Shown here: piece after piece, positions 16,801-25,864 of the stretch
How the letters are laid out: the number at the start of each line of letters is the position of its first letter
Position numbering within the stretch: the first letter of the stretch is position 1
Source: Paenisporosarcina sp. OV554
GTDB lineage: Bacteria; Bacillota; Bacilli; Bacillales_A; Planococcaceae
Assembly (NCBI RefSeq): GCF_003058165.1
Contig: NZ_QBUC01000005.1
Span: 124,001 to 188,000, forward strand
Reading direction: 5' to 3'
DNA: 64,000 bases
Translations under genes and position numbers: made by a program
The notes under the pieces: model-generated
What the model saw: the letters and a program-made list of their open reading frames with translations, nothing else
Told to the model about the DNA's origin: nothing
Databases searched by the model: none

Positions 16801-18387
16801 CTATAAATCAATCGCCGTGACATCATAAATATCTGCCAGCTCTTTCAAGTGCTCGATTTCATTTTGTTCGATGTGTTTGTCGATTGTTAACATCATAATC
16901 GCATCCCCACCAAGCGTTGATCTTCCAACCTGCATCGTAGCGATATTGATATTTTCTTTTGCCAACAATGTTCCTACTCGACCAATTGCACCTGGTTGGT
17001 CTTTATGTTTGATAAATACGATATGCCCTTCAGGGACAACATCTATAATATAGTTATCTACTTTAACAATTCGAGCTCCCAAGCCATTTAGAAGTGTACC
17101 AGCTACCCTTCTCGTGCCACTTTCCGTTGTTACTTCTACCGTCAATAAATTTGTAAATCCTTTTGAAGCTGTTGATTTATGTTCATTAACTTGTATTCCA
17201 ATACGATCTGCAAAGAACTTAGCATTTACTTCATTCACATGTTCGCCTAAGTGGCGTTTCAACATTCCTTTTAATGTATTGCGAGTCAATGGACTAACTT
17301 CATATTTAGCCAAATCACCTGAGTAGTAAATATTTACTTCTTCAATTACCTCATTTGTTAAGCCGATTAGGAATGCACCTAATTTCTCTGATAAGGTAAA
17401 GTAAGGTTCAATTTTAAGCATGATTTCTTTTGATACCGAAGGAAGATTGACAGGATTACGGACCAGTCCACCATGTAAAAAATTAACGACATCTTGACTT
17501 ACGTCGATTGCCACACTTTCCTGCGCTTCAATTGTACTTGCCCCTAAATGAGGGGTCGCTATAACTTCGGCTAGAGTTAGGAGCTTGTGATTTACAGCCG
17601 GTTCTTGTTCAAAAACATCTAAAGCCGCACCGTCTACCTTTTTAGAAACGATTGCGTCATATAGTGCTTCTTCATCAATGATGCCCCCTCTTGCGCAGTT
17701 GATAATTTGTACGCCATCTTTCATCAACTTAAATGCATCTGCATTAATTAAATGCTTTGTTTCTTTCATTAATGGAGTATGCACGGTAATAAAGTCGGCT
17801 TTTCGAAGTACATCTTCTACTGAACCAAAGTCGATGCCCATCTTCAGCGCCTTTTCAGCGGTCAAGAAGGGATCATAGGCAATCACATTCATCCTTTGCC
17901 CTTGAGCTCTTGCGGCAACCTCTGCTCCAATCCTACCGAGGCCGATTACACCGAGCGTTTTGTTTTTCAGTTCGACTCCCACATATTTTTTTCGATCCCA
18001 TTCATTATTTTTTAGTGCATGAAATGCTTGGGGTATTTTCCTTGCAAGTGACATTAGCATAGCCATCGTATGCTCGGCAGCTGAGTTTGTATTACCATCA
18101 GGTGCATTAACAACGATTATTCCATGCTCTGTAGCGGCAGTTAAATCAATGTTATCAACACCGACTCCTGCACGGCCGATGATTTTCAAATTAGTTGCTT
18201 TGGCAATAATATCAGCTGTTACTTGGGTCTGACTTCGAACAAGCAAGGCATCAAATTCACTAATGCGATTTGCTAATTCTTCAGGAGACCATCCAGTTTC
18301 GATAACAATATTCATTCCCTCTGCTTGTCTTAGAGGATAAATTCCGTCTTCGCTTAGTGGATCACTGATTAAGATATTAAACGCCAT
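16801..18387 (-). CDS. serA: D-3-phosphoglycerate dehydrogenase
   Basis: Catalyses the first committed step of serine synthesis (3-phosphoglycerate to phosphohydroxypyruvate, NAD-linked). The NAD-binding motif [14 protein letters not shown] lies near residue 145. Signature [12 protein letters not shown] (about 229), catalytic HLGAST (about 280), the intervening ASB domain and a C-terminal ACT domain ([16 protein letters not shown], about 460) complete the long 528-aa form. Its ATG follows the aminotransferase stop with no gap (TAAATG), so both are translated from the T-box-controlled transcript. Confidence 0.95.
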   Translation of the reverse strand: MAFNILISDPLSEDGIYPLRQAEGMNIVIETGWSPEELANRISEFDALLVRSQTQVTADIIAKATNLKIIGRAGVGVDNIDLTAATEHGIIVVNAPDGNTNSAAEHTMAMLMSLARKIPQAFHALKNNEWDRKKYVGVELKNKTLGVIGLGRIGAEVAARAQGQRMNVIAYDPFLTAEKALKMGIDFGSVEDVLRKADFITVHTPLMKETKHLINADAFKLMKDGVQIINCARGGIIDEEALYDAIVSKKVDGAALDVFEQEPAVNHKLLTLAEVIATPHLGASTIEAQESVAIDVSQDVVNFLHGGLVRNPVNLPSVSKEIMLKIEPYFTLSEKLGAFLIGLTNEVIEEVNIYYSGDLAKYEVSPLTRNTLKGMLKRHLGEHVNEVNAKFFADRIGIQVNEHKSTASKGFTNLLTVEVTTESGTRRVAGTLLNGLGARIVKVDNYIIDVVPEGHIVFIKHKDQPGAIGRVGTLLAKENINIATMQVGRSTLGGDAIMMLTIDKHIEQNEIEHLKELADIYDVTAIDL

Positions 18388-19548
18388 TTATTTAAGCACT
18401 CCTTGGTTTAAGTAAATTTTTTGAGCAGCAGCCGTTCCCTTACCTAAGACTATCTCTTTTCCAATCAGTACTAACCCGATTTCAACCATTCCGATAATTT
18501 GAAGAACATCTGCTGGTGAACAGTAGCCCATATGTCCGATGCGAACTACCTTTCCTGTTAAATGTCCCTGACCTCCAGCAATGGACAAACCAAATTCTTG
18601 TTTCAATACTTTCCGGAATTCTTCAGCATCAAAATCATCTGGTTTTACTGCGGTAACAGTAGGAGAACCATCAGAATCACTAGTCAATAAAGGAATTTCT
18701 AATGCATGAAAAGCTCCACGTGTCATTTCCATCATCAATGTATGTCTCTTGTAAGCTTCATCCAAACCTTCTTCGTCTATCAAATTCAAAGCTTGCTCTA
18801 GCCCGAATAATAATGACAAAGCAGGCGTAAACGGAGTAGTATCTTTTAGTAAATTATCGCGATATCTTTTCAAGTCCAAATAAAAACGAGGTTGATCATT
18901 TTGGTCAATTACGTCCCATGCTCGATCACTTGCGGCCACAAAATTTAATCCTGCAGGAAGCATTAGTGCTTTTTGAGAGCCTGTAACCATGACGTCAATT
19001 CCCCAGTCGTCCATCTTCGTCTCTACACCTCCTACACAAGAAACTCCGTCGACAACAATTAATGCTTCACTAACTTGTCGAACAGCTTCACTTAATTCTT
19101 TTATCGGATTTAAGACACCCGTAGAAGTTTCACAATATGTAGAGAAAATAGCCTTTATTTCCGGGTGTTCTTCTAGATACGATTTAATCGCATCAGGATC
19201 TAATGCTTTGCCCCATTCAACATCAATCCTTTGATAACTAATGTTGTACGCTTTGCATATCGATGTGAAACGATCACCAAAAGCTCCGGTAACAATTACT
19301 AACACCACATCGCCCGGTTTTACTACATTCACTACGGCCGCTTCTAAACCCGCGGTACCACTTGCAGTAATAATAGCTATTTCTTGTGATGTACCAAAAA
19401 TCTTCTTTAATTTAGGAGCAATTCTTCTTAATAGTTCTGATGTATTTTGACCTCGGTGACCAATCATAGGTTGACTCATAGCCCGTTGAACACTTGGCGG
19501 GATTGGGCTAGGCCCGGGAATTCGTAAGATTTGTTGATCTGCTAACAT
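18388..19548 (-). CDS. Class V aminotransferase, probably the phosphoserine/serine transaminase of this operon
   Basis: This PLP enzyme of 386 aa belongs to the alanine-glyoxylate/serine-pyruvate aminotransferase family. It starts with the substrate loop IPGPSPIPPSV, has the GHRGQ motif, VDGVSCVGG (PLP-binding Asp) and the Schiff-base Lys in TGSQKALMLPAGL near residue 190. ATG 19548 lies 7 nt after GAGAGGAG. The reading frame runs further upstream but that part is T-box leader. Fusion to serA under one leader suggests it supplies the second step of serine synthesis in place of SerC, an inference from context. Confidence 0.85.
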   Translation of the reverse strand: MLADQQILRIPGPSPIPPSVQRAMSQPMIGHRGQNTSELLRRIAPKLKKIFGTSQEIAIITASGTAGLEAAVVNVVKPGDVVLVIVTGAFGDRFTSICKAYNISYQRIDVEWGKALDPDAIKSYLEEHPEIKAIFSTYCETSTGVLNPIKELSEAVRQVSEALIVVDGVSCVGGVETKMDDWGIDVMVTGSQKALMLPAGLNFVAASDRAWDVIDQNDQPRFYLDLKRYRDNLLKDTTPFTPALSLLFGLEQALNLIDEEGLDEAYKRHTLMMEMTRGAFHALEIPLLTSDSDGSPTVTAVKPDDFDAEEFRKVLKQEFGLSIAGGQGHLTGKVVRIGHMGYCSPADVLQIIGMVEIGLVLIGKEIVLGKGTAAAQKIYLNQGVLK

Positions 19549-19574
19549 AATCATTCTCCTCTCTATTTTGCCAA

Positions 19575-19856
19575 CAAAAAAAAGCCATCCTCCCCTTACT
19601 AGTGTAAGGGGCGAAAAGCTTAAAACTATCGCGGTACCACCCTTTTTCGCTACCCCTTTGTCATAACAGAGTATAGCCTCATTGGTTAACATGCTTAACG
19701 TGCATGAAGCGAATGAGCCTAAATAAATTGATTCAACTCATCTATTCAGAAGTGCTACTTTATGTAGAAATCGCTGATTCTCACCATCCATCAGCTCTCT
19801 TAAGATTTCATCCCATAAAATCTTTCTTCATCAACATATTTTCAAAATATTGAATT
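19575..19856 (-). ncRNA. T-box leader of the serine operon
   Basis: Read leftward, the conserved T-box GGGTGGTACCGCGA occupies 19642-19629. A GC-rich terminator hairpin (CCCCTTACACTAGTAAGGGG) follows, then a T run ending at about 19576. The stem I start GAGAGCTGATGG and GGTGAGAATCAG are visible near 19800. Position before the serine operon predicts tRNA-Ser, but I could not fix the specifier triplet by eye. Confidence 0.88.
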
Positions 19857-19862
19857 TTGTTA

Positions 19863-19890
19863 ATAATAACAAACTTAAAATTATTGTCAA
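19863..19890 (-). promoter_or_regulatory. SigA promoter of the serine operon
   Basis: Leftward TTGACA (19890-19885) and TATTAT (19868-19863) are spaced 16 bp, just before the T-box. Confidence 0.7.
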
Positions 19891-19905
19891 TACGCATTTA
19901 TGCGA

Positions 19906-20079
19906 TTAATTCAATGTAAACGCTTGCTTTAGAAAATATTTTTTCACAAGTAAGATGTGGTAAATAAAGCCACCCCAAGTTACGGGATGACTTTCTGTCA
20001 TTACTATTTTATTTCCGACTATAAAATGATATTCCGTCCACTGAATGATGTTTTCGACCATTCGTCCCCAGCGTGACAC
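19906..20079 (-). CDS. Possible small protein downstream of the Nudix gene
   Basis: A 57-codon frame begins GTG at 20079 with TATGGAGTGG seven bases upstream, 24 bases after the Nudix stop. The translation (start SRWGRMVENII, later MTESHPVTWGGFIYHIL) has balanced composition and looks coding rather than random. The family is unknown. The frame could begin at 20100 (GTG) but without a site. It ends just before the serine operon promoter. Confidence 0.45.
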   Translation of the reverse strand: MSRWGRMVENIIQWTEYHFIVGNKIVMTESHPVTWGGFIYHILLVKKYFLKQAFTLN

Positions 20080-20102
20080 GATTCCACTCCATATATACAC
20101 GT

Positions 20103-20525
20103 CTAATTAATCTCATTGCCAATTCGCAATAAACCTTTTAAAAATTCAACATCTTCCGGATAACACATGTCGAGTTGATCTAATTCAGCAACAGACTTCC
20201 ACCCGATATCCAAAATGAACTCATCGGGATCTTGTAATGTCAATTCCCCGCTTACTACTTTTACTTGAAAATACTGCAGCTCATATTCTATTTTATATTC
20301 CTTATTAGATCCACTCTTGTTTTGAAGCTTCGATATGACTTCCACTTTCATACCTGTCTCTTCCTCAAATTCACGAACACAACATTGTTCGAACGTCTCA
20401 TTGTCTTCAAGTCCGCCTGAAGGAACAGTCCATTTGGGTTCTTCATCATGGGCAGGTTGCAATACCATTAATATTTGATTCTCTTCATTGATGCACACAC
20501 CTGATGCACCCTTCCACTTGAACAT
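20103..20525 (-). CDS. Nudix hydrolase
   Basis: Intact Nudix box near residues 37-59 (GGLEDNETFEQCC, then REFEEETGM). The 140-residue size is typical of MutT-like enzymes. It hydrolyses an X-linked nucleoside diphosphate of unknown identity. It lies between an SDR gene and a small ORF on the same strand. Confidence 0.85.
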   Translation of the reverse strand: MFKWKGASGVCINEENQILMVLQPAHDEEPKWTVPSGGLEDNETFEQCCVREFEEETGMKVEVISKLQNKSGSNKEYKIEYELQYFQVKVVSGELTLQDPDEFILDIGWKSVAELDQLDMCYPEDVEFLKGLLRIGNEIN

Positions 20526-20556
20526 CGAAATCCCACCTTACTCATTTAAATTCAAC

Positions 20557-21291
20557 CTAGTGTTCGTAAATCATTTTGCGTGTCATGCCTCCATCCACAA
20601 CTAGATTAATACCTGTGACAAAATCGTTTTGTGGATCCGTTAAATAAAGACAAGCTTTCGCGATGTCAGAAGGAGTACCTACCCGCCCTGATAAATGTTG
20701 CTCATGGTCGATATCACGAAGTTCACTATAATCGCCCGTTTCTATCCAACCAGGTGAAATTGCGTTCACTGTAATATGATGTTCTGATAGCGTTGCTGCA
20801 AGCGCATGTGTAATGGCCACAATTCCACCTTTTGTTGCGGCATAAGCTTCTGAATTCGGTTCAGACATGGTTGCTCGAGTAGAAGCAATATTCACGATAG
20901 AGCCTCCTCCATCTTGTTCCCGCATATGTACAGCCGCTTCACGAGAACATAGGAAAACACTTCTTAAGTTAGTATTGAATACATCATCCCACTCAGATAC
21001 CGATAATTCGAATAAAGGCTTAAAATCGCTTTTCCCTGCGTTATTAATTAAGATATCAATCCGGCCGAATTGAGTAATTGTTTGTTCTATTAAATTTTTA
21101 ACGTCTTCTTCTTTACGGACATCTGTTTTTATAAACACACTACGTTTAAGCTGTTGACTCACTTCATTTCCTAATTTCTCATTTATATCAGCTAGGATTA
21201 CTTGTGCTCCTTTTGCTACGTAAGCTTCTGCAACGCCCCGCCCAATACCGTGCGATGCACCTGTTACAATAACAACCTGCGCATGATACAT
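20557..21291 (-). CDS. Short-chain dehydrogenase/reductase
   Basis: Classical SDR with cofactor motif TGASHGIGRG (about residues 10-19), NNAGK and catalytic Ser with YAATKGG (YxxxK, about residue 150). The C terminus FVTGINLVVDGGMTRKM matches 3-oxoacyl-reductase and glucose-dehydrogenase-like members. ATG 21291 follows AAAGGTGG; the GTG at 21303 overlaps that site. The substrate is unknown. Confidence 0.85.
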   Translation of the reverse strand: MYHAQVVIVTGASHGIGRGVAEAYVAKGAQVILADINEKLGNEVSQQLKRSVFIKTDVRKEEDVKNLIEQTITQFGRIDILINNAGKSDFKPLFELSVSEWDDVFNTNLRSVFLCSREAAVHMREQDGGGSIVNIASTRATMSEPNSEAYAATKGGIVAITHALAATLSEHHITVNAISPGWIETGDYSELRDIDHEQHLSGRVGTPSDIAKACLYLTDPQNDFVTGINLVVDGGMTRKMIYEH

Positions 21292-21317
21292 AGTAAATCC
21301 CACCTTTCAAAATTATA

Positions 21318-21407
21318 TTAACGCGTCCACCATTCGTTAATGACTACAATTGCAATAACTACTCCGAACGCCAATAGATAAAACCACTCGGGTACTCCAC
21401 TAAACAT
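21318..21407 (-). CDS. 29-residue single-pass membrane micropeptide
   Basis: ATG 21407 is preceded by AAAGGATG at about 9-nt spacing and runs 29 codons to TAA. The product begins MFSGVPEWFYLL, continues as one hydrophobic helix (LAFGVVIAIVVI) and ends NEWWTR. The amphipathic Trp/Glu ends and uninterrupted helix are typical of small membrane proteins. It lies 26 bp upstream of the SDR gene on the same strand and may be co-transcribed. It is below usual ORF length limits. Confidence 0.6.
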   Translation of the reverse strand: MFSGVPEWFYLLAFGVVIAIVVINEWWTR

Positions 21408-21499
21408 ATCAGCACATCCTTTTCTCATTCAAAAAATTCGCGCAATGAGCTTGTCTAAATATGATAACATGGTTTTAGTTAAAAGAAGGAGGATGAACC

Positions 21500-22444
21500 A
21501 TGACACTCGTACATAGTGATTTACAACGTTTTAATCCAGTCACTGTAATAGGCGCAGGAACAATTGGAGTTTCTTGGGCCACTTTGTTTTTAGCTCATGG
21601 ATTAACCGTGCGATTATTCGATCCAAGAACTGATTTACAAGAAGTCGTGGATCAATATTTCAAGTCCATAGGTTCAACTTTATCGTTACTTGGACTTCCT
21701 TCAAGCGGCTTTGAATCGCGCTTAACACTCGAAACCGACTTACAACAAGCTGTTAGGGGCGCAGCCGTTATTCAAGAAAATGGTCCTGAAAAATTAGAAC
21801 TGAAACAACAATTGTTTGCTGAGATTGAAAGTTACATTGAACCACATACATTGTTACTGTCCTCTTCTTCAACCATTCCAGCAAGTGATATTTCGGCATC
21901 AATGAAAAATAAGAGTCGTATGCTTATTGGCCATCCGTTTAATCCTCCACTGGTTATGCCATTAGTGGAAGTTGTACCAGGCACTTTTACTTCAGCTGAA
22001 GCTGTTGAAGATGCGCTGGCATTCTACAAAGCACTTGGCAAAGCTCCGCAACATATACAAAAAGAAGTATTTGGCTTTGTAGCAAACCGTTTGCAGTTCG
22101 CGATGTTGCGCGAAGCTATGTATTTAGTGGATGAAGGAGTTGTCGAAATGAAAGACGTCGACGAAATCGTAAAAGATTCTATTGGCTTACGCTGGGCTGT
22201 AGCTGGTCCGATGCTTGGAATGCATTTAGGTGGAGGCCAAGGGGGTATGGAAGCATTTATGCGGCACTTAGGTTCGACGATGGAAAAAAGTTGGGCGGCA
22301 CAAGGAAATCTCATGATGGATGAAGAAACAATCTTACGCTTAGCTAAAAAATCGCGTGACTCTTATGGAGACTTTACGATTAATGAACTCGCTCAAACAC
22401 GAGATCAAAAACAAATGGCGATACTGAAAACACGTACTAAATAA
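21500..22444 (+). CDS. 3-hydroxyacyl-CoA dehydrogenase family protein, close to L-carnitine dehydrogenases
   Basis: The NAD-binding fold opens with VIGAGTIGVSWATLF (residues 16-30). The conserved HPFNPPLVMPLVEVVPG lies near residue 147, and the C-terminal domain has GPMLGMHLGGGQGGMEAFM. This last pattern resembles carnitine 3-dehydrogenases and lambda-crystallin relatives rather than fatty-acid FadB. It oxidises a 3-hydroxy acid with NAD; L-carnitine is plausible but unproven. The start follows AGAAGGAGG. The gene stands alone with its own terminator. Confidence 0.82.
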   Translation: MTLVHSDLQRFNPVTVIGAGTIGVSWATLFLAHGLTVRLFDPRTDLQEVVDQYFKSIGSTLSLLGLPSSGFESRLTLETDLQQAVRGAAVIQENGPEKLELKQQLFAEIESYIEPHTLLLSSSSTIPASDISASMKNKSRMLIGHPFNPPLVMPLVEVVPGTFTSAEAVEDALAFYKALGKAPQHIQKEVFGFVANRLQFAMLREAMYLVDEGVVEMKDVDEIVKDSIGLRWAVAGPMLGMHLGGGQGGMEAFMRHLGSTMEKSWAAQGNLMMDEETILRLAKKSRDSYGDFTINELAQTRDQKQMAILKTRTK

Positions 22445-22448
22445 ATCA

Positions 22449-22490
22449 AAAGGCTACCTCGTATTAAAACTGAGGCAGCCTTTTTCTTAT
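22449..22490. terminator. Terminator between convergent genes
   Basis: AAAGGCTACCTC and GAGGCAGCCTTTTT form an imperfect stem followed by T residues. Confidence 0.7.
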
Positions 22491-24154
22491 TCCAATCCAG
22501 TGATCGTTAATTCTTTTACAGGTAAGAACAATTCTCCTGTGTTCAAATAGGAAATAGTTACGGTATCGCCTACTTCTAAGTAGACTGCTAGAGGTGTCAC
22601 TTCAGTGGATACCAAGTAATTGGTTCCATCTGCTAACATGAACGACACAAGGGTAAAGTCACCCACCCGTTCTTTATACACTCGTTGTACTTTTCCTGTT
22701 ACTGTAGCTTCTTCAGCATTCGAACTACCATCGACCGTACTTCCTCCGCGTTGCAATGCTGTTTTATAAAGCTTTAATGCTTCATTAGGTGTGTTGGCAA
22801 AAGCGGATATTTCAGGGTTCGCTGCAGACACAATAAAGTAGTTTTGTAAGAACCCATTGGCATCTAATACGGGTGTTAACCAACTTGCTTCACCGTAGAA
22901 GTTATACAAGATCGGCATTTCACCTGACCATTTTTTCTCAATGAATTTCTTTTCAATTATTTGTAGTGCAGCTTGTGAATCCATATAAGATTCTTCCATA
23001 TTTCCTGTGAAATACGTCGCCTCTCCCGTTCGTGCATCCGTTAAGGCATACCCGAGCATTGAATCAACGCCTTCTTTCGGACTTGTGAAATCTGTGAAAT
23101 AAAACATTTCCCCATCCACATTAAATATAGGACTGACATTCGCTTCGGTTCCATAGCCAGAAGGCAATTTCACGTCTTTCTTGCCAAATTTACTATTCCA
23201 GAAACCATGGATGTAATTTCCGAAATAACTATTTTGTAAACTTACAACTTCTGGTGAAACTGCTCCGTCAATAAAGGCAGGTAATTCATCAAGTGCGTAC
23301 TTTTTAATGTCACCCGATTGAGGATCCACCACAGCTACTCCAGTCACTTCAAAACCATTTCGTGCTGACACAAATTCTCCGTAAGAACGGATATAATGTG
23401 GTTTTTCTTCATCATCAATTTCAAGTTGCATATCTCCGTAAAAAATAGTTTCAGGCATTTCAAATCGTAAATGACGGGCTACATTTTTATGGAAGAATGA
23501 AGATGGTGTATAACTCATTTCTGCATCAATAAACTTAGGATTGTCTGATGAGTCAGTTGCACTCATCGTGAAATAACCTGGTGTTGTATCACCATTCATC
23601 CATTTGAAAAACCCAGAGAATTCAACTGGTGCAATATATACGTACGCATCATTTACTTTTTGAATTTGCAATCTGCCTAATTCATAGTAACTGGTATTTG
23701 GTACTTGACCAAATGCTTTTTTCATTTTGTTTCGTGCAAATTTTGGTGGCACACTAGCTGGTGTTTCAGTTTCATCGAATGCTTCGATTTCCACTTCTTG
23801 TTTCATTTTTGCTGATTCGAATTTATCATCTGCATTAAATAATACTGCGCTTAGCATATAACCACCAAAGACAATGGCTGCTAAAAACAGCACACCTTTC
23901 ACCATTTGTTCCTTGCCTGTTGCTGAGAATGCTCCAATTCCTGTCGCTACAATAGCTAGTGGCCAAAGTGCCGACGGATTTCGATCTATATTCGTTACAT
24001 AATATAGTGCAAAAATAATGATTGCTAATATAACGCCTGTTCCAATCAATCCAGCAACGATACCCTTTCTTTTCTCTTTAGGTAACGTTAACGGCATAAT
24101 TAACAAAGCCGCAACGATGGCTACTACTATGCTATAAAGGAAAGTTAATCCCAT
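22487..24154 (-). CDS. Large membrane-anchored protein of unknown function
   Basis: 555 residues. The first 105 residues contain three to four membrane helices (MGLTFLYSIVVAIVAALLIM and others). The remainder, about 430 residues, is a soluble beta-rich domain, predicted outside, with repeated strand patterns (YFTMSATDSSDNPKFIDAEM). A C-terminal OB-like segment starts at VTGKVQRVYKERVGDF. A polar linker EAFDETETPASVPP joins the two parts. I do not recognise the family. It is monocistronic, with a GAGGAA site before ATG 24154. Confidence 0.7.
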   Translation of the reverse strand: MGLTFLYSIVVAIVAALLIMPLTLPKEKRKGIVAGLIGTGVILAIIIFALYYVTNIDRNPSALWPLAIVATGIGAFSATGKEQMVKGVLFLAAIVFGGYMLSAVLFNADDKFESAKMKQEVEIEAFDETETPASVPPKFARNKMKKAFGQVPNTSYYELGRLQIQKVNDAYVYIAPVEFSGFFKWMNGDTTPGYFTMSATDSSDNPKFIDAEMSYTPSSFFHKNVARHLRFEMPETIFYGDMQLEIDDEEKPHYIRSYGEFVSARNGFEVTGVAVVDPQSGDIKKYALDELPAFIDGAVSPEVVSLQNSYFGNYIHGFWNSKFGKKDVKLPSGYGTEANVSPIFNVDGEMFYFTDFTSPKEGVDSMLGYALTDARTGEATYFTGNMEESYMDSQAALQIIEKKFIEKKWSGEMPILYNFYGEASWLTPVLDANGFLQNYFIVSAANPEISAFANTPNEALKLYKTALQRGGSTVDGSSNAEEATVTGKVQRVYKERVGDFTLVSFMLADGTNYLVSTEVTPLAVYLEVGDTVTISYLNTGELFLPVKELTITGLE

Positions 24155-24238
24155 TTGAATTCCTCATTTCTTAGATGTTGTCTTCTTTAATACGGTTGAA
24201 CATGTGAAAAGTTTCAATGAACACTTCTCATCCAATAG

Positions 24239-24276
24239 AAAGAGTGACTGCTAAATAGTAGCAATCACTCTTTTCA
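24239..24276. terminator. Terminator hairpin
   Basis: AAAGAGTGACTGCTA and TAGCAATCACTCTTTT form a long stem between the GNAT gene and the membrane protein gene, both leftward. Confidence 0.75.
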
Positions 24277-24315
24277 TGTAGTTATTAAAGTTAATTACGA
24301 TGATTACTCTCACGT

Positions 24316-24819
24316 CTACCAAACTAAACTCATATAAACTTCGTCTACATATGTATCGTTCATTTTCATCGCATGATGTTCTAGGCCGAATGATTTAAAA
24401 CCGAATTTCTCATATAAATTTATGGCTGATTCATTTGTAGATACTACTGTTAAATTAATTTTTTCTACATGCGGCAATTGCTTTGAATACTTAATCACTT
24501 CCTGCAAGAGAGCCGTTCCTACTTGTTTACCTCGTACTTTCGGCGTTACATAAACGGCAAACAAGTTCACTCGGTGACGAAGTTTTGGGGCTCCTTCTTC
24601 TGCAATGGTCATCACGCCTACTAATTCGTTATCGATAAACGCTCCAAGTGTTGCAGAATCGTCAGCATCCATTTTACTTGCAACACTTTTTAAAGGGTTC
24701 ACTCTTGATATCGCATCTTCATAAGTAGTTGCAAAAGCTTCAGGATCTTGTTGCAATGCTTCAAGTCTCAAGTCCCAATACGCTTCAGCATCTTCACTGT
24801 TTAGTTTCCGAATCTCCAT
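24316..24819 (-). CDS. GNAT family N-acetyltransferase
   Basis: Single GNAT domain, 167 aa. Acetyl-CoA motif VRGKQVGTALLQEV lies near residue 92 and the end motif NLYEKFGFKSFG near residue 135. The early segment YWDLRLEALQQDPEAFATTY is common to a large Bacillales GNAT group. It lies 12 bases after paiB-like, so the two form an operon, reminiscent of the paiA (GNAT)-paiB pair although the order is reversed. Confidence 0.83.
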   Translation of the reverse strand: MEIRKLNSEDAEAYWDLRLEALQQDPEAFATTYEDAISRVNPLKSVASKMDADDSATLGAFIDNELVGVMTIAEEGAPKLRHRVNLFAVYVTPKVRGKQVGTALLQEVIKYSKQLPHVEKINLTVVSTNESAINLYEKFGFKSFGLEHHAMKMNDTYVDEVYMSLVW

Positions 24820-24831
24820 ACTTCTCCTCCT

Positions 24832-25452
24832 CTATTCCAAAGGTAGCGATTTTTTTCTCATCCGTTTCGCAATATCTTGTTCATCAGACTTTTCTATTTT
24901 CGATAGCTGTTCAATAACCCGCTCCACTCGCTCTTTTGAATGATTTTGACTAAGCTTCGCTTTTCCTTCGATTTTATCGATAGAGATAGTAAAGCCAATC
25001 ACACCTTTCGATAATGCGTTAATATATTTTGTATCCACATGATATAAATTGTATGGACTATTAAGTTCTTCATATTTTTCTGTTAAATTCACCATTGATT
25101 GCCAAAGTCGCGGATCTTCTTCTTTTAGAAGTTGAACCTTCCCATTCACATGAACTGTTACATAATTCCACGTGGGAACGGCATCTTGGCTTTCATACCA
25201 TGAAGGAGAAATATAACAATGGGGTCCTTGAAACACCACCAATACTTCTTGCTCTTCTATGTCTTTCCATTGTTGATTTCCTTTTGAAAAATGACCAACC
25301 AATGTCTTCTTATCTTCACTCAACAGTAATGGAAGATGTGTAGCAGTCAATGTTCCTTCATGAAATGAGGTAATAGTTGCAAATCCATTGTCCCTAATTA
25401 CTTCATGCATTTCTTGTTCACTCTTTAATTCAAAATAAGATGGAATGTAAAT
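24832..25452 (-). CDS. PaiB-like FMN-binding split-barrel protein with apparent ATT start
   Basis: The frame contains PaiB hallmarks (TATHLPLLLSEDKKTLVGH, FQGPHCYISPSWY, VPTWNYVTVHV). The only near ATG, at 25410, would delete the conserved N terminus. Just upstream in frame the sequence encodes YIPSYFELKSEQE, matching the usual MYIP start. The codon where Met belongs is ATT (25452-25450), 8 nt after AAAGGGAG. With that start the protein is 206 aa, the normal PaiB length. PaiB-type proteins are described as negative regulators in sporulation/protease control. Either ATT is used or the start has mutated. Confidence 0.8.
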   Translation of the reverse strand: MYIPSYFELKSEQEMHEVIRDNGFATITSFHEGTLTATHLPLLLSEDKKTLVGHFSKGNQQWKDIEEQEVLVVFQGPHCYISPSWYESQDAVPTWNYVTVHVNGKVQLLKEEDPRLWQSMVNLTEKYEELNSPYNLYHVDTKYINALSKGVIGFTISIDKIEGKAKLSQNHSKERVERVIEQLSKIEKSDEQDIAKRMRKKSLPLE

Positions 25453-25488
25453 AGTAACAGCTCCCTTTTCTATTCTTGAGGCGGTAAT

Positions 25489-25749
25489 TTAATGCTCCAA
25501 GCCTAAATAAATAGTAGATAATTTCGTTTCTTTCTCTTTATCCACACGGTAACCTTGTGCATCCGGGCGAGAGCTAACCACTCGATGCAATTCTTCATCC
25601 CTAAAGTGAAGAGCAACACCATCATCTGCAGCAAAGCCACTACCAATCTTTCCTTCTTGAATGAACTTTTGATAGGTAGACCCTCGATCATCTCCACCAT
25701 CATAGTGCGGACAATGACTGCCGCGTAATATACCAAGACATAAAATAGG
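25489..25749 (-). pseudogene. Peptidase E (S51 family) C-terminal remnant
   Basis: Frame 25749-25489 reads PILCLGILRGSHCPHYDG, then GFAADDGVALHFRDEELHRV and VVSSRPDAQGYRV. This is unmistakably the C-terminal third of a YgaJ/PepE-type dipeptidase, with the GSHCPHYDG and DDGVALH motifs. Upstream in the same frame are several stops, with one TAG where the parent probably had Glu, and the nucleophile Ser region is absent. The gene is a truncated fossil. An overlapping 88-codon frame has no coding character. Confidence 0.8.
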
Positions 25750-25864
25750 CTAATACCCAGTGGTGCCACCCTATTTGCTTGAGTTGTAGTGACACCTCTC
25801 TAACTACTTCTTTGTTTTGAAAACTAGATGCCACGTAAAAATTTATGCCTTAACCACCCATACG

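Noticed and set aside
19549-19692. N-terminal extension of the class V aminotransferase by 48 codons
   Set aside because: This stretch is the T-box terminator region; the family start and a good ribosome site are at 19548.
25503-25769. 88-codon frame on the minus strand
   Set aside because: It overlaps the recognisable peptidase E remnant in another frame and has no coding resemblance or ribosome site.
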